Source: Rhodococcus rhodnii NBRC 100604 (lineage in GTDB: Bacteria > Actinomycetota > Actinomycetes > Mycobacteriales > Mycobacteriaceae). From it: DNA of 64,000 nucleotides. Where the stretch lies: positions 52,591-116,590 of the forward strand of contig NZ_BCXD01000017.1 in the NCBI RefSeq assembly GCF_001894925.1. The letters are read 5' to 3'. Below the pieces are notes generated by a model that was not told where the DNA came from, made no database searches, and was given only the letters and a program-made list of their open reading frames with translations. Shown piece after piece: positions 39,838 to 47,995 of the stretch. Each line of letters opens with the position of its first letter. Position 1 is the stretch's first letter. A program made the translations under genes and the position numbers.

Positions 39838-40577
39838 GTGTCGCGTTTGCGCGCGGCTCGCGCCTGCGCCTCCTCGGTATCCATCGCGTCGGCTTCCTCG
39901 AGTGTGGGAGCGGAGCCACCGAGCTTCGCGGGCACCCAGTATTCGCCCGCCGGATGGTCGTAGCCCTTCTGCAGGTCCTCGAGCATCCGTGTCATCGTCG
40001 AGCGCAATCGCTCCGTCAGCTCCGGCGCAGTCCCCTCGGGAGCGATCGGCTCGCCGACGGCGATCGAGATCGGCGTGTTCGTCCGTCCGAGCCGCTTGGG
40101 GTGGCCCTTCGTCCACACCCGCTGCGCGCCCCAGACGACGACGGGGACGATGGGCACGTCCGCCTCGACCGCCATCCGTGCCGCGCCCGACTTGAACTGC
40201 TTGATCTCGAAGCTGCGGCTGATCGTGGCCTCGGGGTACACGCCGACCAGTTCGCCGTCGCGGAGCGCCTGGACCGCGGCGCGGTAGGAGTCGGCGCCGG
40301 CGGTGCGATCGACGGGAATGTGTCGCAGCGCGCGCATGATCGGACCGGAGATCTTGTTGTCGAAGACCTCCTTCTTCGCCATGAAGCGGATGTAGCGCTT
40401 CGGCGTACGGGCGGGCAGCCCCGCATAGGTGAAGTCCATGTAGCCGGTGTGATTGATGGCGACGACGGCCCCGCCGGTGCGGGGGACGTTCTCCGCCCCG
40501 GAGACGGTGAACTTCAGCCCCTGCGCGAAGAACACGGTGCGGGCGACGCCGATGACGAACCGATACACGGGATCCAC
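39834..40577 (-). CDS. PlsC-type acyltransferase, tandem paralogue
   Basis: 247 residues. INHTGYMD holds the catalytic H-x4-D, and YPEATISRS and VPVVVWGAQRVW are the acceptor-site blocks. About 55 percent of residues look shared with the next gene by eye, so the pair arose by duplication. The GTG at 40577 is the first of the gene; the last bases overlap the downstream start, implying coupling. The acyl acceptor is not predictable; a role in phospholipid or triacylglycerol synthesis is likely. Confidence 0.88.
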   Translation of the reverse strand: MDPVYRFVIGVARTVFFAQGLKFTVSGAENVPRTGGAVVAINHTGYMDFTYAGLPARTPKRYIRFMAKKEVFDNKISGPIMRALRHIPVDRTAGADSYRAAVQALRDGELVGVYPEATISRSFEIKQFKSGAARMAVEADVPIVPVVVWGAQRVWTKGHPKRLGRTNTPISIAVGEPIAPEGTAPELTERLRSTMTRMLEDLQKGYDHPAGEYWVPAKLGGSAPTLEEADAMDTEEAQARAARKRDT

Positions 40578-40671
40578 ACCGGTCAGCGTAGCGGCAGTCG
40601 GGCGACGCGGCCCACAGCACGCCGTCCGTGTGACGCCTACTGCTGCGGGCGATGCCGGTTACCCTCGACGC

Positions 40672-41595
40672 GTGCCTTCGCCCGTTCGGTCGCTCGCGTT
40701 CGCCGCCGTCGCCGTCGCCGGATCGCTGATCCTGCTTGCCGCGGTGGCGCCGAGGTGGGACGACGGCACGTCCGGTCTGCCGCAGGACTCGGGCGCGCAG
40801 GACGGCAGCGGCGCGGTGGACGACAGCGGCGCGGTGGACGACAGCGGCGCGGTGGACGACAGCGGCGCGGTGAACGGGGCACGAGACCGCGAACCGAACG
40901 AACCCGCCGCACCCGACGACTCCGGCCTGCTCGCCCCGCCGCCGCTTCGGCCCGTCGTGGCCCCGGCCGCGGCCGATCCGGCGGCCGCCGCCGCCCTGCA
41001 GGCGTGGGTCGACGACGTCTTCGCCGACCCACGCGTCCTCGACGAGAGGTGCGCACTCCAGGCACCATCCCGCCGTACCGACGTGGACGCCGAGGCGATC
41101 GCCGCCGCCGTGACGCGGCCGGGAATCGCCGACCCGTACGCGGTGACATGGACCGGCGACGATGCGATCGTGTCCGTCGTCCGCAGCGACGTCGCGTCGG
41201 GTTATGCGTGCGGTTACGTCCGTTCCTCGGAGTCGGACCCGATGTTCGGGCCGGACGACGCGCACTGGGCCGTCGTCCGATACCTCGCCCGCACCGGCGG
41301 CACTCCCGTGTTCCCCGGCGACTCGGAGACGACGTACCCGTTGGTGTGTCCCGGCAACTCGCCGTGGGATCCGGACGGGACGGGCTCGGGCGGGCTGCCC
41401 CCGTTGCAGACGGCCGCCGCTCCCTCGGCCCGTGTCGACGTCGACGCACTGTCGTCCGCGCAGCCGGTCACTCGCGTGCTCCCCGGCGGCTATCTCGAGG
41501 TCTCCGTCCCCGCCGCGACGGAGTCCGGCGACGAGACCGTCACGGCGATCACCGCCGTCGGCCCCGACGGCTACTGCCTCGGCGAGTTCCGTTGA
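40672..41595 (+). CDS. Secreted or anchored protein of unknown function with DDSGAV repeats
   Basis: 307 residues, start at GTG 40672. A hydrophobic N-terminal segment (LAFAAVAVAGSLILLAAVAP) is a signal or anchor. Residues 44-67 are four six-residue units of DDSGAV type encoded by 18-bp tandem repeats, followed by a Pro/Ala linker. The remaining 200 residues form a globular part with four cysteines (DERCALQ, GYACGYV, PLVCPGN, GYCLGEF). I do not recognise a family. It diverges from the acyltransferase operon with a 94-bp gap. Confidence 0.7.
   Translation: MPSPVRSLAFAAVAVAGSLILLAAVAPRWDDGTSGLPQDSGAQDGSGAVDDSGAVDDSGAVDDSGAVNGARDREPNEPAAPDDSGLLAPPPLRPVVAPAAADPAAAAALQAWVDDVFADPRVLDERCALQAPSRRTDVDAEAIAAAVTRPGIADPYAVTWTGDDAIVSVVRSDVASGYACGYVRSSESDPMFGPDDAHWAVVRYLARTGGTPVFPGDSETTYPLVCPGNSPWDPDGTGSGGLPPLQTAAAPSARVDVDALSSAQPVTRVLPGGYLEVSVPAATESGDETVTAITAVGPDGYCLGEFR
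40801..40872. repeat. Four 18-bp tandem repeats within a secreted-protein gene
   Basis: GACGACAGCGGCGCGGTG is present three times exactly (40819-40872), preceded by a copy with one change (40801-40818). It encodes a flexible acidic linker after the membrane anchor. Perfect identity suggests recent expansion or slippage. Confidence 0.9.
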
Positions 41596-41713
41596 ACTAC
41601 GTCACACCAGCGCATACGCGGTGTCCGGTTTTTGCTCCGACCCCCGGGTGAGCGCCTACCCTGGGACGGTCGCGACCTCGGCGGGCGCGGCGAAGCGATC
41701 AGGAGGCAGTCGA

Positions 41714-43294
41714 GTGCAGGTCACGAGCGTCGGACACGCCGGATTCCACATCCAGACGAAAGCAGGCTCGATCCTGTGCGACCCGTGGGTCAACCCCGCG
41801 TACTTCGCATCGTGGTTCCCCTTCCCCGACAACACCGGTCTCGACTGGGACGAACTCGGGAACTGCGACTACCTCTACGTCTCGCACCTGCACAAGGACC
41901 ATTTCGATCCCGAGAACCTGAGCAAGCACGTCAGCAAGGACGCGACCGTCCTGCTCCCCGACTATCCGGTTCCGGATCTCGAACGTGAACTGCGGGCGCT
42001 CGGCTTCACCAAGTTCATCGCGACCGACGACTCCGTCAAGCACCGCATCGGCCCGGACGGGATCCGCAGCGCCGAGGGCGCCCTGGCACCGGACGAGCTC
42101 GACATCATGATCGTCGCGTTGCGGGCGCCTGCCGACGGCCCGATCGGCGACTCCGGCCTCGTCGTGTCCGACGGCGAGACGACGGTCTTCAACATGAACG
42201 ACGCGCGCCCCGTCGAGATGGACGTCGTCACGGAGTCGTTCGGCCACATCGACATCCACCTGCTGCAGTACTCGGGTGCCATCTGGTATCCGATGGTCTA
42301 CGACATCCCCGCCAAGACGAAGACGAACTTCGGCAAGCAGAAGCGGCAGCGTGGCATGGACCGCGCCCGCAGCTACATCGAGCAGGTCGGGGCGACATGG
42401 GTCGTGCCGTCGGCGGGCCCGCCGGTCTTCCTCGACGACGCACTGCGTGATCTCAACGACGATCACGGCGACGAGGGCAACATCTTCCCCGACCAGATCG
42501 TCTTCCTCGAGCAGATGCGCATCCACGGCAACACGGGCGGGCTGCTCATGATCCCCGGCTCGACCGTGGACCTGACCGGGACGCAACTCCTGTCGCTGAC
42601 GCACCCGATCCCGGACGACGACGTCGAGAAGATCTTCTCCGACAAGGCCGCCTACATCGAGGCGATGGCGCAGCGGATGAAGCCGGTCATCGAGGCGGAG
42701 AAGGCGACGTGGGCGCCTGCCGAGGGCGAGCCGCTGCTCGATCCGATCCGCGCCAAGTTCGAGCCGATCATGAAGCAGTCGGACCTCATGTGCGACGGCA
42801 TCGGCTACCCCGTTGGCCTCGTGCTCGGCGACGAGACCGTCGTCCTCGACTTCCCGGCACGCGCAGTCCGCGCGCCCGAGGAGGGCGAACGCAAGTTCCG
42901 GTACGGCTTCCGCATCGCCCCCGAACTCGTGCGGACGGTGCTGCGCGACGACGAACCGGACTGGGTCAACACGATCTTCCTGTCGACGCGGTTCGAGGCG
43001 TGGCGGATCGGCGGCTACAACGAGTACCTCTACACGTTCTTCAAGTGCCTCACCGACGAGCGCATCGCATACGCGGACGGCTGGTTCTCGGAGGCGCACG
43101 ACGACAGCGCGTCGATCGAACTCGGCGGCTACGAGATGCAGCGCCGGTGCCCGCACCTCAAGGCCGACCTCTCCAAGTTCGGGGTGGTCGACGGAAACGA
43201 GCTGACGTGCAACCTCCACGGCTGGAAGTGGGACCTCGACAGCGGCCGGTGCAAGACGTCGAAGGGCCACGAACTGCGCACCCGCAAGCTCTAG
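41714..43294 (+). CDS. Metallo-beta-lactamase-fold protein with C-terminal Rieske centre, Rv3818-like
   Basis: 526 residues. The N-terminal half is an MBL-like domain: GHAGFHIQTKAGSILCDPW, then the metal motif SHLHKDHFDPE, with later His and Asp in NMNDARP and FGHIDIH. The C-terminus is a Rieske [2Fe-2S] site, with RRCPHLKADL supplying Cys-x-His and TCNLHGWKWD supplying Cys-x2-His. The combination resembles UlaG-like hydrolases joined to an electron-transfer domain, as in CMP-sugar hydroxylase-type proteins. GTG at 41714 is fixed by AGGAGG at 41701-41706. The substrate is unknown. The TAG stop is the first triplet of palindromic repeat copy 3. Confidence 0.88.
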   Translation: MQVTSVGHAGFHIQTKAGSILCDPWVNPAYFASWFPFPDNTGLDWDELGNCDYLYVSHLHKDHFDPENLSKHVSKDATVLLPDYPVPDLERELRALGFTKFIATDDSVKHRIGPDGIRSAEGALAPDELDIMIVALRAPADGPIGDSGLVVSDGETTVFNMNDARPVEMDVVTESFGHIDIHLLQYSGAIWYPMVYDIPAKTKTNFGKQKRQRGMDRARSYIEQVGATWVVPSAGPPVFLDDALRDLNDDHGDEGNIFPDQIVFLEQMRIHGNTGGLLMIPGSTVDLTGTQLLSLTHPIPDDDVEKIFSDKAAYIEAMAQRMKPVIEAEKATWAPAEGEPLLDPIRAKFEPIMKQSDLMCDGIGYPVGLVLGDETVVLDFPARAVRAPEEGERKFRYGFRIAPELVRTVLRDDEPDWVNTIFLSTRFEAWRIGGYNEYLYTFFKCLTDERIAYADGWFSEAHDDSASIELGGYEMQRRCPHLKADLSKFGVVDGNELTCNLHGWKWDLDSGRCKTSKGHELRTRKL

Positions 43295-43357
43295 GCGGCT
43301 CCGCCGCTCGTGCGTGATCTTCCGGTGCAGAGGCCGGAAGGTCACGCACGAGCCGCA
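43292..43357. repeat. Dispersed palindromic repeat, copy 3, between convergent genes
   Basis: Left arm TAGGCGGCTCCGCCGCTCGT then GCGTGATCTTCCGG; right arm CCGGAAGGTCACGCACGAGC. Its first triplet is the stop of the Rieske gene, and its right arm encodes the last residues (AARA) and stop of the convergent transporter. See also 708-780 and 11848-11921. Confidence 0.78.
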
Positions 43358-44514
43358 GTCCTCACGAGCAGGGCCGTCGCGGCGAGCGGCACCGACAACG
43401 CGGCGAGAAGAATGGCCGTCGGCACGGCGTCCCCCGCGACCGCGAAGATCGCATAGATCGCGACGGCGCTCGTCTCCCCGCCGAATCCCGCCAACGACAG
43501 ACCCGTGGCCCGGACGTCCGAGTCCAGCCGGTCCTGTAGTCGCGCCTCGGTGACGACGGTGACGTCGGCGAGGACGCCGTACCCCACCGCGATCGCGACG
43601 AAGCCGCCGTAGCCGCCCCACAACGCGCCCGCAGCGAGTACGACGGCGGCGCCGAGCACAGCCGTGGAGAGCGTCGTCGCGGACACGGCAGCGGTCCGCC
43701 CCGCGAGCGCGGCACCGACCGCCTGCCCGACGACGGTGATCGCGACGAGCAGCGGCACCTCGGTCGTCGACGCACCACCCTCGCGCGCGACGAGCGGGAA
43801 GAACTCGTCGTAGGCGAGGAAGCCGGTGAGCAGCGCGGTGACGACGACGAGCCGACGGGAGGCCCGGTCGCGCGCGACGCTCGCAACGCCCGAACGCAGC
43901 GTCGTGCCGAATCCGGCCTTCGTCCTCTCGCCGTCGCGGCGTCGGCGCGGCTCGCGCGGCAGTGCCGCCACGAGCAGGCCGTTGCCGATCGTGATCGCGA
44001 CGGACACCCAGCCGACGGCGGCATATCCCCCGACGTCGTACAGCGGCGTCGCGAGCACCGTGCCGACGAGAGTGCATCCGTGGGCGCCCGCGTGCGCCCA
44101 CCCCCAGATCCGGGGATAGTCGGCGGCCCGGCCGAGCCCGTCCAACGCCTCGTAGACGAGGGATTCGACGGTGCCGGACTGCAGGGACGACGCGAGTCCC
44201 CACACCACGAAGCCGACCGCGAAACCGGCGAACACGGGCCACGTCAGCCACACGGTGAACCCTGCGGTGTACAGCACCGCGGAGACGGCGAGCACGAGGC
44301 GCTTCGGCAGGATGTCCGCCAGTGCGCCCGACGGGATCTCGGCGGCGAACGAGACGACCGACCACAGCGCGAACAGGATCGCGATGCCCGTCGCGTCGAC
44401 GCCGGAGTCCTCGAACAGCAGGGCGTAGACGCCGAACAGCGGGACGAGTTCGTGCGTCGAGAAGTACGCGACGGCGGGGAGCGCTACCCGCGCCGGGCCG
44501 GGGCTACGTGAGGA
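43342..44514 (-). pseudogene. Major facilitator superfamily transporter with disrupted start
   Basis: The open frame encodes about 390 residues with 11-12 hydrophobic helices: LPAVAYFSTHELVPLFGVYA at helix 1, FALWSVVSFAAEIPSGALAD with the loop-2 region, and onward to LLVRTAARA at the end. Upstream of helix 1 the frame has no ATG, GTG or TTG. It is closed by TGA at 44517-44515, four codons after an ATG at 44529. A different-frame ATG at 44521 would reach this frame by skipping one base. The first in-frame start, GTG 44295, would lose two helices. Hence either a start-region mutation, a sequence error or a non-standard start. Likely a drug or metabolite exporter. Confidence 0.75.
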
Positions 44515-44548
44515 TCAACATCGGGTCATGGGACCCAGTATGCGCCTC

Positions 44549-45034
44549 TCAGCCCACGGTGGGCGGTGTCGCGACCGACTTCGCCATGTAGAGCTGCTCA
44601 CCCATGCGGTCGATGAGTTGGAGCTGCGTCTCGAGGTAGTCGATGTGATCCTCTTCGTCCTTGAGGATCGTCTCGAGCAGCTTCGCGGACGTGATGTCGC
44701 CCTTCTCGCGGCACATCCTGATGCCGGGGCGGAGCCGTTCGACCACTTCCATCTCGATGGCGAGGTCGCTGCGGAACTGCTCGGGCAGCGTCTGGCCGAT
44801 GCGCAGCGGCAGCAGCTTCTGATAGTTCGGGAGCGCTTCGAGGAAGAGGATCCGGTCGGTGAGGATCTCGGCGTGCTGCATCTCCTCGATCGACTCGGCG
44901 CGGGTCTTCGCCGCGAGTTCGGTGAACCCCCAGTCGGCCTGCATCTTCGAGTGCAGGAAGTACTGGTTGATCGCGGTGAGTTCGCTCGTGAGCTGTTCGT
45001 TGAGCAGATCGATGACCTCGGTGTCGCCGCGCAT
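44549..45034 (-). CDS. bfr: Bacterioferritin
   Basis: 161 residues, the classic bacterioferritin length. Ferroxidase ligands fall at canonical places: Glu18 (LTSELTAINQ), Glu51 and His54 (SIEEMQHAE), Glu94 in DLAIEMEVVERLR, and Glu and His in LKDEEDHIDYLE. Met52 is the haem ligand that distinguishes bacterioferritin from ferritin. It oxidises and stores iron in a 24-mer with haem between subunits. The ATG at 45034 has GGAGG upstream. The neighbouring bfd gene encodes its ferredoxin partner. A second, haem-free ferritin is at 58319. Confidence 0.97.
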   Translation of the reverse strand: MRGDTEVIDLLNEQLTSELTAINQYFLHSKMQADWGFTELAAKTRAESIEEMQHAEILTDRILFLEALPNYQKLLPLRIGQTLPEQFRSDLAIEMEVVERLRPGIRMCREKGDITSAKLLETILKDEEDHIDYLETQLQLIDRMGEQLYMAKSVATPPTVG

Positions 45035-45116
45035 GATTCCTCCGTTCGCCCCGGTATCGGTCGCGAACGTAACACCGCCGCACGACACGTGCAGCGGGAA
45101 ACGGGATCGAGTTGTC

Positions 45117-45299
45117 TCAGGCGGCGCTGCGCCCGACGGCGGTCCTTTCGAGGAGGAGTTCCTGCAGGCGGTCCAGACAGGTACCGCACCCCCAGCCGGC
45201 TCCGCAGCGTTCGCCGATCGCGTCGGCGGTGTCCGCGCCCTGACAGATGTGCTCGTGCACCTCGGATTCGGTGACGGCTCTGCAGATGCACACGAACAT
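45117..45299 (-). CDS. bfd: Bacterioferritin-associated ferredoxin
   Basis: 60 residues with the BFD [2Fe-2S] pattern: Cys4 and Cys6 in FVCICRAVTESEV, and Cys38 and Cys41 in GWGCGTCLDRL. Bfd donates electrons to bacterioferritin haem so stored iron is released when iron is scarce. It precedes bfr on the same strand with an 82-bp gap. Two IdeR/DtxR-type iron boxes lie upstream at 45371-45389 and 45404-45422, consistent with induction in iron limitation. Confidence 0.93.
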   Translation of the reverse strand: MFVCICRAVTESEVHEHICQGADTADAIGERCGAGWGCGTCLDRLQELLLERTAVGRSAA

Positions 45300-45370
45300 G
45301 ACTTGCGACGCTCCCTTACCGCGCTGTCTCGGTGACTCCGTCCGCTTCGAGCGTCGGACGCACCGTGGGG

Positions 45371-45422
45371 TTAGGTAAGGTTTACATCATTCGGCCGGAG
45401 ACGCAAGGGTTGCCTAACCGAA
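45371..45422. promoter_or_regulatory. Two IdeR/DtxR-type iron boxes upstream of bfd
   Basis: TTAGGTAAGGTTTACATCA (45371-45389) and, on the other strand, TTCGGTTAGGCAACCCTTG (45422-45404) each agree at 14 of 19 positions with the consensus TTAGGTTAGGCTAACCTAA. They lie 70-125 bp before the bfd start and between it and the serS stop. Iron-loaded IdeR should repress here. Confidence 0.7.
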
Positions 45423-45447
45423 ATTCCCGGACAGCGGACCTGCCGGC

Positions 45448-46710
45448 TCAGCCGACGGGGGTGAGTACGTCCCGTCCGACGTACGGCCGCAGCGCCTCGG
45501 GGACCCGAACGGAACCGTCCGCCTGCTGGTGATTCTCGAGGATCGCGACGAGCCACCGCGTCGTGGCCAGCGTGCCGTTGAGAGTCGCCGCGGTCTGTGG
45601 CTTCCCGTTCTCGTCCCGGTACCGGATGCTCAGTCGTCGCGCCTGGAAGGTCGTGCAGTTCGACGTCGACGTCAGCTCACGGTAGGTCTGCTGGGTCGGC
45701 ACCCACGCCTCGCAGTCGAACTTGCGCGCCGCCGACGACCCGAGGTCGCCGCTCGCGACGTCGATGACGCGATACGGAACGTCGATCGCCGCGAGCATGT
45801 CGCGCTCCCACGCGAGCAGCCGGCGATGCTCGTCGTCGGCGTCCTCGGGACGGCAGTAGACGAACATCTCGACCTTGTCGAACTGGTGGACGCGGATGAT
45901 GCCGCGGGTGTCCTTGCCGTAGCTGCCGGCCTCGCGGCGGAAGCACGACGACCATCCGGCGTAGCGCTTCGGCCCGTCGCCGAACTCGATGATCTCGTCG
46001 GAGTGGTAGCCGGCGAGCGGCACCTCCGACGTGCCGACGAGATAGAGGTCGTCCTCTTCGAGGTGGTAGATCTCGTCCGAGTGCGACCCCAGGAAACCGG
46101 TGCCCGCCATGATCTCGGGCCGCACGAGCACGGGCGGGATCATCAGCGTGAAGCCGTTGTCCACGGCCGTGCGCGCCGCGAGCTGGAGCATTCCGAGCTG
46201 CAGCAGCGCGCCGTATCCGGTGAGGAAGTAGAACCGCGCCCCCGACACCTTCGCGCCGCGTTCCATGTCGATGATGCCGAGCGATTCGCCGAGCGCGAGG
46301 TGATCCTTCGGCTCGAAGTCGAAGGTGGGGACCTCTCCGACCGTCTCGAGCGTGACGAAGTCGTCCTCGCCGCCCGCGGGGGCGTCGTCCTGGACGATGT
46401 TGGAGATCGAGGTGTGCGCGGCGTCGAGGGCGGCCTGCGCGGTGCGCTGGCGCTCCTCGGCGGCCTTGACCTTCGCCGCGAGCTCCTTCGACCCCTCGAG
46501 CAGCGCGGGCCGGTCCTCGGGCGCGGCCTGGCCGACCTTCTTGCCGAACGCCTTCTGCTCCGCGCGCAGCGCGTCACCCTCGGCGACGGCGGCACGGCGT
46601 GCCGTGTCGGCGTCGAGGAGTGAATCGACCAGCGCCGGATCCTCGCCGCGTTTGCGCTGCGAGGTGCGGACGACGTCGGGGTGCTCGCGGACGTACCTGA
46701 GGTCGATCAC
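45448..46710 (-). CDS. serS: Seryl-tRNA synthetase
   Basis: 420 residues. An N-terminal coiled-coil arm (about residues 30-105, KAFGKKVGQ ... [17 protein letters not shown]) binds the long variable arm of tRNA-Ser. The class II catalytic core follows with motif 2 in [21 protein letters not shown] and motif 3 in [20 protein letters not shown]. It charges tRNA-Ser with serine in the cytoplasm. It starts at GTG 46710. No T-box or other leader was seen in the 170 bp upstream. The location matches Rv3834c. Confidence 0.98.
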   Translation of the reverse strand: MIDLRYVREHPDVVRTSQRKRGEDPALVDSLLDADTARRAAVAEGDALRAEQKAFGKKVGQAAPEDRPALLEGSKELAAKVKAAEERQRTAQAALDAAHTSISNIVQDDAPAGGEDDFVTLETVGEVPTFDFEPKDHLALGESLGIIDMERGAKVSGARFYFLTGYGALLQLGMLQLAARTAVDNGFTLMIPPVLVRPEIMAGTGFLGSHSDEIYHLEEDDLYLVGTSEVPLAGYHSDEIIEFGDGPKRYAGWSSCFRREAGSYGKDTRGIIRVHQFDKVEMFVYCRPEDADDEHRRLLAWERDMLAAIDVPYRVIDVASGDLGSSAARKFDCEAWVPTQQTYRELTSTSNCTTFQARRLSIRYRDENGKPQTAATLNGTLATTRWLVAILENHQQADGSVRVPEALRPYVGRDVLTPVG

Positions 46711-46880
46711 GCGTCAAACCCTACCGCGCGGGATATGCGCCGTTTCGGGCACTCGGCGCCTGTGACCCGGGATACGGACTCCCACGAATCCCCGAATCCC
46801 ATACATCTGTATTGCTACGGTCCGAGAGTCGAACCGTTCACCGCGTGCGCGAGCGTCGCGCAGCAAGGAGAGGGTGAGAA

Positions 46881-47453
46881 ATGACCATCAATCGCCGAAT
46901 CGCAGCCGCGCTCGCGTCGGGCTCCGCGGTGGCTCTGCTCGTCGCGGGCTGCACCGACGACTCCGGCAACGACACCGAGACGACGACCACGGCACCCGCC
47001 GAGGAGACGACTGCGGCCGAGGAGACCACGGCACCCGAGGAGACGACCGCCGAACAGCCCGACGCCACGCCAGGGGCGACCGACGGCACCGTTCCCGGCC
47101 CCGACGGGCCGATGGAGGTCGAGCCCGCGGTCGCCGAGAAGTACACCGAACTCGGCGGCGAGAACGGCACCCTCGGTGCCGCGACCGGCCCGCAGGAGAC
47201 GGTCGGCGACGGAGTGGCCGTCCCGTTCGAAGGCGGCACGATCTACTCCTCCGAGGCCACCGGAGCTCACGTCGTCCAGGGCGAGATCCTGCGCGTCTAC
47301 ACCGAGCAGGGCGGACCGGAAGGACAGTTCGGCTTCCCCACCGAGGACGAGACCGAGATCCCGATGGGCTGGAGCAGCACGTTCACGGGCGGAACCATCA
47401 CCTGGACCGACCAGGGCGGCGGCGAGTACGCCGAGACGCTCACGCCCAACTGA
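46881..47453 (+). CDS. LGFP-repeat lipoprotein
   Basis: 190 residues. The signal peptide ends in the lipobox LLVAGC. A Thr/Glu/Ala-rich linker of about 50 residues follows, then two LGFP-type repeats: AEKYTELGGENGTLGAATGP and LRVYTEQGGPEGQFGFPTED. LGFP domains are found on surface proteins of mycolate bacteria and are thought to contact the wall or outer membrane, so this may be a membrane-to-wall tether. The ATG at 46881 has AAGGAGAGG upstream. It diverges from serS and converges on the ankyrin gene. Confidence 0.85.
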   Translation: MTINRRIAAALASGSAVALLVAGCTDDSGNDTETTTTAPAEETTAAEETTAPEETTAEQPDATPGATDGTVPGPDGPMEVEPAVAEKYTELGGENGTLGAATGPQETVGDGVAVPFEGGTIYSSEATGAHVVQGEILRVYTEQGGPEGQFGFPTEDETEIPMGWSSTFTGGTITWTDQGGGEYAETLTPN

Positions 47454-47478
47454 CGCACACTCGCGGCGGGCGCGTCAG
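47450..47478. terminator. Bidirectional hairpin joining two stop codons
   Basis: CTGACGC (47450-47456) and GCGTCAG (47472-47478) form a perfect 7-bp stem with a 15-base GC-rich loop. Each arm contains the stop codon of one of the two convergent genes (TGA at 47451-47453; TCA, read TGA on the minus strand, at 47475-47477). Confidence 0.5.
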
Positions 47479-47900
47479 TCGTCCGCACCGCGCTCCTGCG
47501 GAGCGAACCGCTCGAGCAGGTCCTCGCGGCCGAACATCGTCGCGGTGTCCACCGCGGTCGGATGCCCGGCCAGCGGATCCGCGCCCGCCGCGAGCAGCGC
47601 GTCCACCACGTCGTCCTCGCCCTTGAACACGGCGCCCGCGAGCGGGGTCTGTCCCCGGTCGTTGGCGCGGTCGACGTCGGCCCCGCGCCGGGCGAGGACA
47701 CGCACCACCTCGTCGTGGCCGTGATACGCGGCGAGCATCACCAGGGTGTCGCCCTTCTCGTTCGCGAGATCCGGCGGCACACCGGCGTCGACGTACTGCG
47801 CGAGCATCGCGGGGTCACCTGCGCGCGCGGCGTCGAACAGCCTGGTCGCGAGCTCGGAGATCGCGGCTTCGGTCTCGGCGGAGTTCGGCTCGTCGGTCAT
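47475..47900 (-). CDS. Ankyrin-repeat protein
   Basis: 141 residues. After an N-terminal helix (ISELATRLFDAARAGD) three ankyrin units follow: YVDAGVPPDLANEKGDTLVM, AYHGHDEVVRVLARRGADVD and NDRGQTPLAGAVFKGEDDVV; a degenerate unit closes the protein. Ankyrin stacks bind other proteins; short bacterial ones of this type are often cytoplasmic and near stress genes. No signal peptide is seen. The ATG at 47900 starts the conserved helix region; the frame is open further upstream but lacks family character. Confidence 0.85.
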   Translation of the reverse strand: MTDEPNSAETEAAISELATRLFDAARAGDPAMLAQYVDAGVPPDLANEKGDTLVMLAAYHGHDEVVRVLARRGADVDRANDRGQTPLAGAVFKGEDDVVDALLAAGADPLAGHPTAVDTATMFGREDLLERFAPQERGADD

Positions 47901-47995
47901 GGTGGCGACGCTACGCCGCCTGCTCGCGGACCCGCCGGAACGTTCGGCTGACGCGCGCGACCGCGAGTCGATGGTCGCGGCAGAGGCGAGAAGGC

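Noticed and set aside
46711..46880. Possible T-box leader upstream of serS
   Set aside because: No T-box consensus or antiterminator stem; actinobacterial serS usually lacks one.
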